Assembly (NCBI GenBank): GCA_001600695.1
Contig: BCKQ01000008.1
Coordinates: 1 to 64,000 of the forward strand
Length of the DNA: 64,000 nt
Origin: Ascoidea asiatica
Taxonomy: Eukaryota; Ascomycota; Saccharomycetes; Ascoideales; Ascoideaceae
Direction of reading: 5' to 3'
Below the pieces are notes generated by a model. The model was not told where the DNA came from and searched no databases. It saw only the letters and a program-made list of their open reading frames with translations. The position numbers and the translations under genes are program-made. Shown here piece by piece: positions 12,300 through 24,764 of this stretch (the stretch's first letter is position 1; every line of letters starts with the position of its first letter).

Positions 12300-13056
12300 T
12301 TTGTTGTTTTTCCAGTGTTCTGAAGAAAGCATGGCTAATGAAATAATTTGGTTTGTAACTGATATCATTTAACTTAAGTGAGCTAAACATACTGTAGAAA
12401 TGATTGAAATAAAGATATGTAATCAATTTTTCGTTCCATTAAATAAATCCAAGTAAAAGGGTCCCACAAGATGTTCTGCACCAATGCGACATTTGTACAT
12501 CTTTGAGATTACTGACCATAATCTTCTAGTTAATTCGATACTGTAGTGTGTCAAAAAAAACTGCTAAACAGCTCTGAGCGTAGGATTCTCATGCGTAAAA
12601 AAAATATGTCTGAGTGTTGCTAATCTATATGCAGCGCTTAAGTCATGCCCAAATATTTCACGCCATCGGATAAACAAATGAATAACAAATGGTGACGTGC
12701 TGACGCGATACAACTCATCAACTAGATTATTGTGCGATCCAGCACCTAAATCTTTTCTTTCAAGTATTTGGGTTTTGATATGGCTCGAATGTTGTTGTTG
12801 AATGTGTACCGGTTGAGCGGGACACACAAAATATTTGATACCTACGAGTCAGGCTAGTGTTTGTCCAAAGTGGGTTGTTACAACCAATTGCAACTAATTT
12901 GGGTGAATGAAGCTTAATTTCTGACAGTTGCCTTGCCTTAGCAGTAGCATGAAACTTCTGAGGTACATCGGCTGTTTCATTATTTGTTTTTGATTTTTGA
13001 ATTTGAAAAATAATAGTTGAGACAAATCGGTGAAATTGTTTGTAAGTGATTGGCAT
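12300..13056 (-). pseudogene. possible gag remnant of the minus-strand copia element
   Basis: Two overlapping minus-strand frames (13,056-12,760 and 12,827-12,564) continue with few stops to about 12,300. The position is right for gag of the copia element to the left. No zinc knuckle or other gag signature was seen, so the assignment rests on context only. Confidence 0.3.
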
Positions 13057-14022
13057 TGCTCTGAAAGTTTTTAAATGAATAAGACAGTAGTTGAAGTTTT
13101 GATCAATGTATTATGAAATATAAGTAGGTAAACTGACTTATTGGTTTGGTATTGTACTGTTTAGTATCACCTTTTATTAAACATGTAACGTTGACTACTA
13201 CCCTATTAGATTAGCATTTATTTACGCCACAATTTATAATATATTTATAAAAATATATATGTATATCATAAAAGTGATTTATATACAAGGCAGTATGTTA
13301 GCATCAACGGTGAGAGTTAATTAACCTTTGTTTGATAGGCCAACCAGTCCAGTTTACACAAACGATTAGTAATGTTCGTTTCCAACAATAGACGTAGTTA
13401 ATACAATACCAACAATTTGGCGTAGGTTTAATAGGTAATTCAGTCAAATTACTATTTTATTTGTAGCTCCGTTCTGAACCAGGTCAGTGGAATCCACTGT
13501 GTGCCAACAATTTTTGTCAGGTTTACACTTCAGAATTACACGTATTTCAGCAATTCCGTTGATATTCAAATTAGGGGGTTTCCACAGTAATTCTTACTTT
13601 TTTATTCCTTTTGTTTTTGAGACTGTCTTGTTTTATACTTATATATATTAACATCTATATAATTCCAATTACTGTTATATCCCCATACCTAATTGTAACT
13701 TGATTAGGTTAATAGCTCACCAAATCTACAGATGACGATAACCTAAAAATTATGCACGGAGCTTACCTTAAAGAATAATTAGTTTTGAGGAAAACAGTTT
13801 ACGTCTTAACTTGATAAATAGGCCAATGGTAATGAACAAATTTTATAAAAAGAGCTGCGATTGAAAAAATTTTCTTAATATTTAGTTATAAATACTGATA
13901 TATGATATACCTAGTTTTAATGCAATTATATTTAAATGAATCTAGTACCAAGTCTATTAACGGAATAATTTTTTTTATAGAAATACCGGATCAAAATAAT
14001 TCAGTTAGTTAATTCCCTGCAC
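13057..14022. other. intergenic, nothing recognised
   Basis: AT-rich with no coding frame. It could contain the 5' LTR of the minus-strand copia element, but no matching partner was found. Confidence 0.4.
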
Positions 14023-14289
14023 GTGTTTGCTACCAAACATTTCACATTTAACATGAACGAAAGGTTCATTGGTGTTGATGCTTATGCTTATGATAACATT
14101 TACGATGCTGAATATGTTAATCCGATTTTGGCTGATCTTCTGTCACACCGCTTTTGCTTAGCTCTTTCTAACGTTGACGAAGCGGTTCAACATGTTAGAC
14201 ATAGACCGTATATTGCTGGTCCATCTTTAGCGGCTTGTCCCATTGAACTAAAGAACATATACTTGCTGGTTTTTCTAGAGAAAGTTTGA
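14023..14289 (+). CDS. hypothetical 88-residue ORF
   Basis: Open frame with balanced composition (many Ala, Asp, Tyr, Val codons) unlike the AT-rich flanks. The N-terminus contains NERFIGVDAYAYDN, and a second Met at residue 11 may be a better start. No family was recognised. It could be the start of a retroelement gag or a fragment of a lost gene; the sequence after its stop gives no clear continuation. Confidence 0.3.
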   Translation: MFATKHFTFNMNERFIGVDAYAYDNIYDAEYVNPILADLLSHRFCLALSNVDEAVQHVRHRPYIAGPSLAACPIELKNIYLLVFLEKV

Positions 14290-15539
14290 TTCAAAACTGT
14301 GGCTGCCACTAATACTTATATGGAAACTCAATCTAATGGTAAAAAGTAAGACACAAAACTGGCATAACAAAAAATTGAAATTTTTCTCGGTATGATAGTA
14401 GAATTTGGGAGAAATGCTCTTAGAAATATTAACGATTTTTAATACTAAAAGAACACACTTTGAAAAATATTAAATTGGTAATGAATTTCAATAGTTTCAA
14501 GATTATTAACTTGATTTTGAATTTTGCAAATGGCGTGGAGAGGTAAAAAGGTGGTACACTAGCTTCGGCTAAGGTGAGTTGATAAGCAGACCATATTATT
14601 AGGACAAATAAACAAATAACAGTGAGAGGTCGAAGATGTTCATAGATGAAGTGATGATAAACTATAAAGGAAAGTCTGTGGCTACTATAGTGGGAATGAA
14701 CAAACGAATAAATTTAGGGTAGAATGTGTTTGCTTAGACCAAAGCCGGATACATTTAGTCAATTGGTTAGAGTTCACCAGGTATCTCAACTTACTGAGCA
14801 ATAATGAGTCGCTCTGCATTCTGCCTCATTACCAGTCAAATACTGATAATTATCCCAGTTATATAAAGCAATAGTCCATTAATCATTAGAATTGATATTA
14901 ATTGTCATTCTTGACCAATTCGAAATATACAGTTTTAATAAATACTTTGACACAGCCGAATATCCTATATATAGACACGTTTTTTACGCTTGATAACGCC
15001 GCAGTTCAAGTGTGGCATTTAAATGAACACAACACCTCAAAAATTGATTAAACCAAAAGCAAAAAGTTGTACACAATTTAATCCGTGAGTAGTGAAATTG
15101 GGCAGACACATATTGGAAACATATTTTTGAAACATAACACAAAATTTTTTAATGTCATCCTAAATGATTCATAACCATCAAAAGTTAATTTGGCGTTTAA
15201 ATAATAGAAATTAATAAAATTTGAAATAAGATATGAGAAATTAAAATAAATATATAAGTAATTAAATAGTAGTTAACAAAGAAATTAGAAATACGCATTA
15301 ACTGGAAATTATATCCTTACAATGTTAATTCAATAATTCTCATTTAAAATTTAAAACTAAAATAAAATTTAGCAGGTTCACTTCACATTATTCTTTTAAA
15401 AAATATAGAAAAGTTTAATTTCTAAATTAAATGATGAAATATAAATATAACAATAAAATAATTAATTACAAAAACGTTAGCATCGGGAAACATATAATTG
15501 TACAAATATTATTAATTTAAAAATTAAAACGTACTCCAA
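14290..15539. other. AT-rich flank of the gypsy element
   Basis: No coding frame. The 5' LTR of the Ty3/gypsy element to the right is expected in this interval, but I found no convincing direct repeat with the region after its polypurine tract at 19,896. Confidence 0.4.
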
Positions 15540-15649
15540 AGAAAATCAAGAAAGCTTTGTGATCAGACGCGAAGAATAACACAAATTTATCAACAGTAAC
15601 AAGGAAATAGTATCTTATTGGGGCTTGAATTATCTCAAAATCAGATAAA

Positions 15650-16480
15650 AGCAGTTAAAGAAAATCATATGACAGAAATATCAGAATTAACATCAATTGT
15701 TAAAAATCTAGCATTAGGAACTAGTCCTACATATAAAGGATTAAAACGTGTATCACCAGATTGATTTAAACCATCAACGATTGCTGATCATCCATATATT
15801 ATGGCAGATAAAGCAATTTCAGGATTGGAAAGTTAAGAAGAAATTTGCAATTTATATTGTATACCGGGATCCGAAAAACTCACCAATATAAAATTTTGGC
15901 TAAAAGATTCAGCACTTATTTGGTATAATACTTTAACTGCAAACTGTTATTAATAGAAATTAAAGAATTATTTAAAAATGAAACTATACCTCCAATATAT
16001 AAGAAAACATTAGTTAGCAAATATTGGGATCTAAAAGCTATCAATTTTGTTTATTGGCTCAATCAAGCATTCCAAAAATTCCTTAGAAGACTTCCCGAAT
16101 GTTTACAACCGGAATTATAACTAAAATATTAATATTTCTATTCATTAAAACATCAAGTTCAATTATACATTAAAACAACTACTTCATTAGAATCGAAAAC
16201 TCTTTGCGAACTAATGATTATTGCAGCAGATTATGATTAAGCATATAAAAAAATCTCAAACTGTAACAATTGTAACTTCAATAATAGAGGAACAAATAAT
16301 ACAGCTTTTCACAATAATTCAAATTTTAACAATAATCCTAATTTTAATAATGCAAATGCAAATAATCAAAATATCAGAAAGTCAAATAATAGCAATAGGC
16401 ATAATTCATCAAAAAATAAAGGCAAAATTATTAATAACAATAGAAACAACAATAGAGGTAGTTTTTATAATAATACTACC
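15650..16480 (+). pseudogene. gypsy gag remnant with Asn-rich tail
   Basis: FWLKDSALIWYNTL near 15,893-15,935 matches the capsid motif of gypsy gag proteins (a hydrophobic stretch ending in Ala-x-x-Trp-[FY]). Downstream, a frame of dozens of Asn residues (16,260-16,480) replaces the usual basic/zinc-knuckle tail; a possible CNNC fragment lies near 16,260. Stops interrupt the frame repeatedly. Confidence 0.7.
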
Positions 16481-16813
16481 AATAATATAGAAATAACTAT
16501 TCAGGAAATAATTATAGAGAAACTTAAAATACGTACAATACAAGGTACAATCAAAATAATAATACTAACAATAATTATAATAATTCAAATTCTAGTTCAG
16601 ACCAACCAATTGAAATAGATAACACAGAAGTATCAAACCCAGAACACAAAGCAGCTTCAGCAAATTACCACTTTGAACATATACAGTAAAAACAAAAAAA
16701 GATTCAAATCAAACTAATTGGTATCATACGGACAACAAATCGATGAAAACTCATTTTTACCAATCCCACCATAATTTATATTTGAAGTTATAACCAATAA
16801 TGCAAATTTAAAA

Positions 16814-17044
16814 ATGAAAGGGTTAATAGATTCAGGATGCCCATATAAATTAAGCTCCTCAAACATATTAAAATTAGAATGTTTAGAAACAATTCCAATA
16901 TCTACATTAGCAGTTATTAATGAAAAGTTAGATCAAAATTCAAATAAACCAATTTCCAATTTATCGTTAACCGATATTGCATTTTTTAATAAAAGACCAG
17001 AAAAAATTCTATCAATCCTAATTGATATGAAACAGTATGATTAA
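16814..17044 (+). pseudogene. gypsy aspartic protease remnant
   Basis: MKGLIDSGCPYKLSS has the retropepsin active-site triad as Asp-Ser-Gly, with the Asp codon at 16829-16831. The open stretch is 76 codons, shorter than a full protease, and both sides have stops. It lies between the gag tail and reverse transcriptase, as expected. Confidence 0.7.
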
Positions 17045-17339
17045 GTATTTCTTTTCTTAAAATCTAAACTGGAGATTTTCAAAATCATATAAGTAAAAAA
17101 ACAAAAAATACCAAAAATTTAACAAATTCGGACCGTATAATTAACGACTAAAAAAATTCACAACAAAATTCAGAAATTGAAAATCAATTATTAGGGTTAA
17201 TTGTATATTTAGATCAAATTTCAAAGAAAAGCACAAGGAAGCTGACAATTTATTATTTCGTCATTAGATTTTAAGAGATACTCCGGAAATATTTGCGTAT
17301 CCAACATTCTTAACACCCAAAAGAAAAGATTGTCATATA

Positions 17340-18150
17340 AAATTATAACTTCTTCCTGGAACAGAATCAAAAAAAAAAAATACCTTACCAAGAGCTTATA
17401 AATTATCATATTTCCAAACTCAAAAATAAAAACGTCAAATTAGTTAATTATTAAATGAACCAAAAATAAGTATTGCAAAAGAAGGAGAACATAAACTTTT
17501 AACTCCAGCTTTTGTATTAAAGAAAAAATATAAATCAAAATATTTATTTTGTTGCATATTGAAAAAGAATAAAAAAAGTTACCAACAATAGTTAGCTTTT
17601 TCATTACTTTGTATCCTTAGCGCATTTAACAATTTATTCAATAGAAAAATTTATTCACCAATCCATTTAATTTCGGCTTAAAATCAATTAAGATTAACCG
17701 AGGAAACTGAAAAATTAACAACTATCAATTGGACATTTACATAGTTCTTATAGTTTTTTCAATTTTTATAGAAAAGCAACTGCAGACTTTGCATTAAAAA
17801 TCTGTCAGTTGACTAAAGAAATAAACAAAACAATTTGACTTTATAATGAAATTAAATCACGATATAATCAATCAGAACAACAAATTTTATCAACTACATT
17901 ATTAACAATTTAAAATCCTTCCTCATCTCTCGGATTATTAGGAGATGGAGCTGAAATAACCATAGTAGCGGTTTTCGACTATTTAGAAGAAAATAAAAAA
18001 CTATTTTGAAAACCATTAACAAATCAAAATTTTGAAAAAATTAACAAAATTAAGACCCTCTTATGGCTTAATAACCTATTTTAAAAAATGCAAATCACGA
18101 CTATCCAATTACAGAAAAAGAATTTTTAGACATTATTGAATCATTAAGTT
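17340..18150 (+). pseudogene. gypsy reverse transcriptase/RNase H remnant
   Basis: LLPGTESKKKNTLPRAYKLS (about 17,347-17,408) matches the RT entry motif of gypsy elements (Leu-x-Pro-Gly...Tyr-Arg/Lys-Leu-Ser), followed by SIAKEGEHKLLTPAFVLKKK (from 17,471). FLQFFQFYRKATADFAL (from 17,747) corresponds to the connection region, and NHDYPITEKEFLDIIESL (18,092-18,145) to the RNase H motif that ends in Glu-Lys-Glu-x-Leu. The YVDD block itself is lost or unreadable. Confidence 0.8.
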
Positions 18151-18829
18151 TGTTCATCTTTATGTAAAGGGCAAAAGATTTCATATCTTCGCACATCATG
18201 AATGTTTAAAATCAATCCTGCTTCCAAAAAAACAATTAAAGGGAAGACATGATAGACGCAGTGATACTTGAACTGAAATGAATTGATAAATCATCTTTAG
18301 AAGAGGAATTAATAGTGGCGCACAAGATTCTTTATAAGCAATAGAATTAAATCATGTTTCATTTAATAATAATGAAACAGATATATAAATTACACGAAAT
18401 TCAACCCTAGAAGCAATTTCAGATCATTCTTCAACTGATGTTTACTTTTCAGATATTTATAAATCCTTACAAGAAGAGAATTCTGACCAGAACCATATAA
18501 CAAAGAACATCAACTCATCGTTTCAAATAAAGTCAATTTTACAATCAATGATTTTATATTGGAAACTAATAACCTATATTATAATCATACTAATAAATCG
18601 CATGCTTTTAGCATTAGTCTTCCAGAAAACTCATCTGTTCAAGTTTTTTTACTTTTTTATTCGAATAAAGTATATCGAGTAATTTTAAGATTTTAAACTC
18701 TCATCAATAGAGTATTTTATATCCCTAAATTAATATAAAAAAATCAAAACCCATATTCAGTTTCGTTAGGTGTGTGAAAAGGATAAAGATTCAATTTTAA
18801 AAACTGTAAATTTGATATCAATTAATTCA

Positions 18830-19300
18830 CCATCACAACAGTTCGAAGGGATTGTAATGCATTTTCTTACAATATGAAAATATTTAAACGATTCGGGTTT
18901 ATAAAATTAAGTTTTGGTAATAGTAAATGAATTATCAAAAAGACAAGAATATTTTGAGATACTAGAATAATAATAGCAGAAGAGATAGGCAAATTATTGA
19001 CAACAAATTATATACGCCATAATACGATGCCAAGTAGAGTAATTTCAGATAGAGCTGGATTCTTGGTATATTAATTTTGCAAAACTATCATGAATATTTT
19101 TAAACTTAAAATATCATTGTAAACAACTAATGATGCAGGAACTGATGGATGATCAACAATAGGAAATGACTTAATTAGAAATAAAATAAGGAACTTATCG
19201 TAATTCAAGTAATCAGCCATTTTACTTAGTTTTTCCAGAATACTATTTCAATACACAAATAGCCGAATCCACACGTTTAACTAGATATTAAATGTATTTA
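18830..19300 (+). pseudogene. gypsy integrase remnant
   Basis: PSRVISDRAGFLVY (from 19,030) matches the second catalytic block of gypsy integrases (Ile-Ser-Asp-Arg-Gly/Ala); the Asp codon is at 19048-19050. About 30 codons on, NDAGTDG-stop-ST corresponds to the block that normally reads T-D-G-Q-T-E-R, and near 19,220-19,310 FPEYYFNTQIAEST and LGFSPHF match the end of the core domain. Several TAA codons stand where Gln is likely. Confidence 0.8.
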
Positions 19301-19895
19301 GGTTTTAGCCCACATTTTCAATAGAAAAATAAAATTTATCAAATATTAATCGTATTGCAACTGCTGTTGCAAAAACACAAAAAGAATGTTTGAAATATAT
19401 GTTAAACGATGTCACAGATCATTAGCTAAATCAATACACATTTTTCTGTTAAAGTCGTAAGAAAAGAAAATCTAAAATAGGCCAGTTTGTTTTTGTTGAA
19501 CAAAAAGTATTCACCAATTATACTAATAAAGATCAGTCAATTTTTAAATGTTTTAAAGTAACTAAACAATATAATGATAATTCATACACATGGGAATTAC
19601 CAATTCGATTAAAAAACAATTCATGAAGCATTTGATATAATTTACCTAAAACATTTTTGTTTTTGAGAATATCCTAACAACGTTTCGTCATATTTTATTT
19701 AACAAAAATTCAGGGGCAATAAGAAACTCAAATTTTAGAAATTCAAACTTATAATACTAAAAGAAATGAAGTCACTTATAAAGAGTTTAGTCCAAAATAC
19801 TACAGTAGTCATAACTAACAAAATTTTCAAATGTATCCTAGTCAAATTACAACAATCTTTATTTCAAAACTTTAAACAATTAAATTAATTTTCAC

Positions 19896-19908
19896 AAGAG
19901 AGAGGAAA
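19896..19908 (+). promoter_or_regulatory. candidate polypurine tract
   Basis: AAGAGAGAGGAAA lies just downstream of the decayed integrase in the element's orientation, where the second-strand primer would be. The LTR that should follow was not identified. Confidence 0.4.
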
Positions 19909-19910
19909 CA

Positions 19911-21224
19911 ATTTATGGTACCCCCTAAAATTTATTTAATTTTTCAAAATTTCATTAATTATTATTAACAACTTAAATGAAATATTTCGCCAATAAAAAA
20001 ATTTATTTACTCAAGATAAACATTTTTCATATTACCCAATACATGTTGCAAAAATCATATCATCGTTCTAATCCCCTTTATTTTATCAACACTATAAACC
20101 AGTTCATTATATTGAAGCTCAACTACTTTACCAATAAAATAACAAAATTTAAATAATTTTAAATTGAAATCTTAGTAAATTTTTTCAATTCATAAAACAA
20201 TTTATTCATATAATTTTTATAAAATCCCCTGATCAGCTTAATCTCCAAATGTTCATGATCACTCATTGTTTATTCTTTTTATTTCATCAGTTTACCCTAG
20301 TTTTACACAACTCCATTTTTCATTAATCTAAAATTTTGTTTCAGTTTTCCTAATAAATTTTCACTCTTGATTTGCTTAACCAACCCTTAAATGATTTACA
20401 CGTGATTGTTCAAAATTAACAAATGTGTAATAATAAACCTGTCGTTTTAGTATGGTATCTTATTTCGGAGCTGTGCACCCATTTTTATAACTCCATTTAG
20501 AGTATTTACAATTTCGGCTCTTAAAGAAAATTAATTATTTTTAGATAGGTACTCAATGAGAATAAAATAATCAATCAAAATATAAAAATACTAGACTCAT
20601 GAATTATCATAACAATTTAATAATTTAGTTATTTAAAAATGAGTAAATCAATAATACAATAATCGAATAATGGAATAACCAAATTAAAAACAACATAGCT
20701 CAGTAATCAAATCTTAAATCAAATTGTGTAAATATTAATTAATATCATATTAACGTAATAACTTCGGCATTATAATAATGACGCATTTACTAGAAATATA
20801 TAAAATTCTAGTTTCAAAAATTCGTTTTCGATAAATTTTCAATATTTTTGACAAATAATTTTACTGGTTATCAAAATCAACCTTCCATTCATTATTGGAA
20901 AGTTTCGTTAGATACTGGTTAAGGAGAAGGATGGTGTAATGAACCTTAATTACTCAATCCAAATTATGAGTCATTACCAATCCATTTGTAGGATTTATCC
21001 TAGTTAAACAAATCAAGAATCCCATAATTGTTACAATTAACGTAGACCCATTTATTCCATACACGTAATTCATTAGGAGTCTAAAAGCTTCAAAGCTTTA
21101 GCATCTCAAAATCTCATGCGGCTCATTTTGGACGTGAATTAAATATCGGGTTCTCACGATTTTGTTTATCGGTAATTAATTTACCTCCCGTAAATTTTTT
21201 TGATGGTTAAGATTTAATATCCGG
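19911..21224. other. AT-rich, expected 3' LTR zone of gypsy element
   Basis: No coding frame. The sequence is strongly AT-rich with scattered stops in every frame. It probably contains the old 3' LTR. Confidence 0.35.
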
Positions 21225-21630
21225 GGAAGTGTGACAACTAGTTCCCAATCGGCTTATCTTCACTCATTGTTCAAAATACGAAGAAAAAATTCACAGTGGA
21301 AAGCAAGTAGATATGAGTATATTATATATGAAGGACGTTACACTTACATAAAAAGAAATATTGTGCCTCGCATTAGTACAGGGAACGAACTAAAGGAGAT
21401 TCCAGTCAAAACAAAATACAGTCCTAACACCAAAATTTGGGGCCAGCTTAGGGCGTGAATCAATAAAACTTTACGAAATAGAAATAAAACCGAAGTGGCA
21501 CCTCTGAAACTTAAGAATCGTAAAATCTTCACATGCGACATGTAGATGTAGCCGACTAATACCAACCAGGTAATACTGCTCCGTTAAGGGTGTATTCAAA
21601 GTGGCTTACATTTTTTCTTTTTGATAGACG
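21225..21630. repeat. dispersed repeat, copy 1 (pair with 32,925)
   Basis: Aligns in the same orientation with 32,925-33,310. Shared blocks include GAAGAAAA...CACAGTGGAA near 21,282, CTAACACCA near 21,423, CTTAGGG near 21,448, CCGTTAAGGGTG near 21,581 and the T-rich end. Identity is roughly 60 per cent by eye. Composition suggests an LTR fragment. Confidence 0.5.
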
Positions 21631-22199
21631 CTGTTCTTATTCAGAGTCACTTGCTTTATAAAAGGAAATTAAGTGAAAAACTATTCATTTTCCCGAGTTA
21701 TGGCAGTGTGGATAAAAACCTTGCTAGGAAAACTTAGGGCTACTGATATCGGAGGCGTTGTTGGGATAATTCCGAAATTCAACATGGGATCCAATCTACA
21801 AGCGAGTCTAGCTGTAGCTATTGTTTCTTAGATAAAGCGAATCTGAAGGTCATAGTCTCGGCTATTAAGTGTCCTAGCAGGTCTGTCCAACTGTTTCCGG
21901 AGTTTACGGTTGCTTTACATTTTCCTAGGAAACTATGTTGCTCCTCTAAAGTTGAGAGAATCATAATTAAGCGCAAAAAATGCATGAGGCTAATCCTAGT
22001 AGGTTCTCCTGTCCGTTTCATGATTGGAACTAGTTTATTAAATAATTTTTTAGGAAATTTATTAGTATTTAGTACGCAGGTGGATCCGTACTCGTATAAC
22101 TGAAACCTGTTTGCGACAAAAGACTGAAAATTGGGATTAAATGGAGATTCACCGGTGACCAGTGTTTAGCTTCTTTTGAATTTTTAATTGTAGTGTTTG
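21631..22199. other. repeat debris, no gene
   Basis: A minus-strand frame at 22,021-21,818 (67 codons) follows the copia protease/integrase fragment in the same direction but shows no integrase motif. Composition is balanced, as in the LTR-like islands. Confidence 0.35.
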
Positions 22200-22800
22200 G
22201 TACAATGGATACATAACCTTAATGTCTCTTCAAAGCAGCATGAATGTTAGTATTAAGCTACTTGACCTCAGCAGATTGATTTAACGACTTGAATTGGTTA
22301 AATGAGCAATCTCCTTTGTTTTTGTAAATTGAAGAATTTCATGGCAAACAGCAGTTTTAGCACGTGAATCAGTGGTTCTAGAAGTAGCAGCGTTAAGCAC
22401 CATTTTAGTGGAATCATCATTTAGGGCCACATGCCATAAATACTGTTGCATAACTATTTCAAATATAAGCTTCTCTTGATGGTAAATTGAACACAATTTG
22501 TCTTTAATTTCAAATTTGTAACCGCTTTCTGATTGCTTTCACATCGACATACAATATTCTAGGATCGTTGGGTAACAACTTCATATTATTAGGTTGAGGA
22601 CATCCATTTTTGAAAGTACCTTCAGTTTTAAATATCTCACGTCCAGTAATTCCTTTTACCAAAGTGTTTGATTCTCTTTGGTCTGCAATCAAATTGTTTG
22701 AATTGACAACATGAGTTGAAGCAGCAGTATCCAACACCAAGTTTGGCTTAGACGATAAACCTCATAGATTGACTTCTTCTTGAATTTGCAAAAGTGATAA
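22200..22800 (-). mobile_element. copia protease and integrase N-terminus fragment
   Basis: On the minus strand, LVLDTAASTHVVNSNNL matches the copia protease active site (hydrophobic-Leu-Asp-Thr/Ser-Ala/Gly-Ala-Ser-x-His); the Asp codon is at 22731-22729. After a frame change, YLWHVALNDDSTKMVL (near 22,445) matches the Leu-Trp-His opening of the copia integrase zinc-binding domain, and AVCHEILQFTKTKE (near 22,345) could be its degraded Cys pair. Compared with other copies here this piece is less decayed. No integrase core follows, so it is truncated near 22,200. Confidence 0.75.
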
Positions 22801-24435
22801 ACCAGTATTAACTGTGCTTTTATTAGCGAGGTCCATTCTACCGGCCAACGACCGCTGAGTAAGTACTTAAAATTTTAAGCTTAAGAAAGTACCCATCTGA
22901 TTACCACGCTAACTAAACCCATACAAGTCCGATTAAGCGGCTATTATTGGCTACCTTACTAGGGAAAGGATTTCTGTAAAGCTAGAAAGAATACTAACTT
23001 ATAAAAAGTCACCCCTGCTGATGAATGAGAAGTAGACATTTATAAATACTATTATATATCGTTAATGAGGATAACAAAAATTTTATTATACAATACCCCT
23101 TAAAGCGAAGATTGTTTGCTGTGTAGCCGAAGGATATTCCAGTACTGAAAAACGAAGGTGAGGATCAATCATGGAATACGTTCACCATTATTAGAGGTAG
23201 TCAAATTTAAAGGGACTGAAAAATATACTCCAGGAGCAAAAGAATTTAGAGTTTTTTAATTTCGCGTGAATAGTTTCATGGCGCAACTGGCCAAATTGTA
23301 TCAACAATTAATAAAAAAGAACGTATAATACTCCAAAATATGATACTTTTTATTTAATAGCAACAGTGAACACTGTAACTTGTGTGCACTAATTTAGTTT
23401 TGATGCATATACTATAAATTTTATTAACCCGGTATATTTTTTAATGTGATTACGAGCATAAAATTCTATCTTAGTGTAGGCTTTAGCTTCCTTTTCCAGC
23501 TAACAGTGTGACTTAGATCTTAAAGGCGTGTCGATGGCCACATTTAGTGATTGACCCTTACAAATTATCTGTTATACATCCGACCAGGGACTCTTATGTA
23601 ATTTTCAAATAATAATTAGGAATTGCAGTTTTATGTAACTCTCCTATATAAAGACTTTTTATTAATTCAGATTCGAGTGTTATTTAAGTAGTATATAAAT
23701 TTATAATTCTATATTGATTGTAAAATTTATATTCATTAATAATAACTAGTACAAGTAAAATAAAGTTCTCTAGTGTAAACTAATAAAATTAATCTAAAAC
23801 CACGATTTATGAGCCGTAAAAATAATAAAAGGTAAAAACACAACCACACGAAACACAATTCGAACCAGCGAATATTTTAGGGTTTGCATCCCATGGTCCC
23901 CGATCATTTACAGCTCAGACTCCAAGTATCAGCGAACTGGTTCAATGAAACAATAAGCAGACACGCTTATTTGTTGGACGTTATTTTCATAAAACTGATC
24001 TATTTGGCTGGTCTTTTCGCTACAAAATTTCTCTTAGGTCGACGAGTCTTGCGGACGATGTACAATTCCAGGGAGCAAGCACCTTCTTAGAAGGGTCACT
24101 CTCCCCTGGTTGTGCAGCCGATCCTTTGGATATACATTCCCAACTGTTCAGTAGTACTATCAGATGCACAAACATTTTATCAGTAAATCTAGACATGGAA
24201 GCTCGTTACGTTGATAAATTGACACATACAAAGGCGGGCTCTCATTAGATTTTCTTATCTATCAGAAGGTTATTTGAATCCATTACCATACAAAATTACA
24301 AAACTTAGTGATTTCTATTACGCACATTCTCCTAATTCTGAGTTCATTATATCTACAAGGGCATATTTGTAGAGGCTTAGAGAGTTGGTAAACGTTGAAA
24401 TATACGACGCCACCTACAACCCCTCTTTGTAAGTG
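22801..24435. other. no gene seen
   Basis: The short plus-strand frame at 23,884-24,090 shows no recognisable motif. Part of this stretch may be 5' sequence of the minus-strand copia fragment to the left. It ends at the start of a Ty1-like LTR. Confidence 0.4.
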
Positions 24436-24764
24436 TGTTAGGATTCTGGCTGATAACCGTTATCCGTGTTGTGAACTGTGCCAGTTGTTTAATATATAAA
24501 AATTATATTCACTTAGAAATATACTTGATATTGAAGAATAAATAACGAAGTAGGTGCAACTGATCAAAGTAGATAATAACTGTAGAATATGTATACAGTA
24601 AATTTACTTAATATAATGAATATAGTAATGCAATATGGAACAATCTATTCCTCATTTAAAAGAAGAAAGTACTTCTCTTCCAGTAGTAAATACTGCCAGT
24701 TTGCAAGACTCAACCACAGAAGAGCCAAAAATGTCAGGTAGCAATATCCCCCAGAGCCTTCTAT
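24436..24764 (+). repeat. 5' LTR of the Ty1/copia element
   Basis: Starts TGTTAGGATTCTGGCTG, close to the Ty1-type LTR start TGTTGGAAT. A TATA-like TTTAATATATAAAA lies about 75 bp in. Alignment with 31,967-32,298 runs through the gag start at 24,634 and fades after about 24,764, which I take as the LTR end. No primer-binding site is recognisable after it. Confidence 0.75.

Larger units (their letters stand above)
8600..13056 (-). mobile_element. decayed Ty1/copia retrotransposon, minus strand
   Basis: Reading right to left on the minus strand, pieces occur in copia order. A possible gag-like frame lies at 13,056-12,300, unassigned frames at 11,385-10,878, an integrase core at 10,620-10,480, an integrase C-terminal piece near 10,250-10,150, a Ser/Thr/Asn-rich linker at 9,849-9,637, and the reverse transcriptase start and first catalytic region at 9,170-8,715. 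Stops and frameshifts separate the pieces. The order integrase before reverse transcriptase identifies Ty1/copia rather than Ty3/gypsy. LTRs were not identified and the limits are approximate. Confidence 0.8.
15540..19910 (+). mobile_element. decayed Ty3/gypsy retrotransposon, plus strand
   Basis: Domains occur in gypsy order: gag (about 15,650-16,200), an Asn-rich tail (16,260-16,480), aspartic protease (16,814-17,044), reverse transcriptase (about 17,340-17,800), RNase H (to about 18,150), integrase (about 18,830-19,300), then a purine tract at 19,896-19,908. Integrase after RNase H is diagnostic of Ty3/gypsy. All domains are broken by TAA and TGA codons plus some frameshifts. Many stops sit where the family would have Gln or Trp. 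It is clearly a dead, old copy. Confidence 0.85.
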
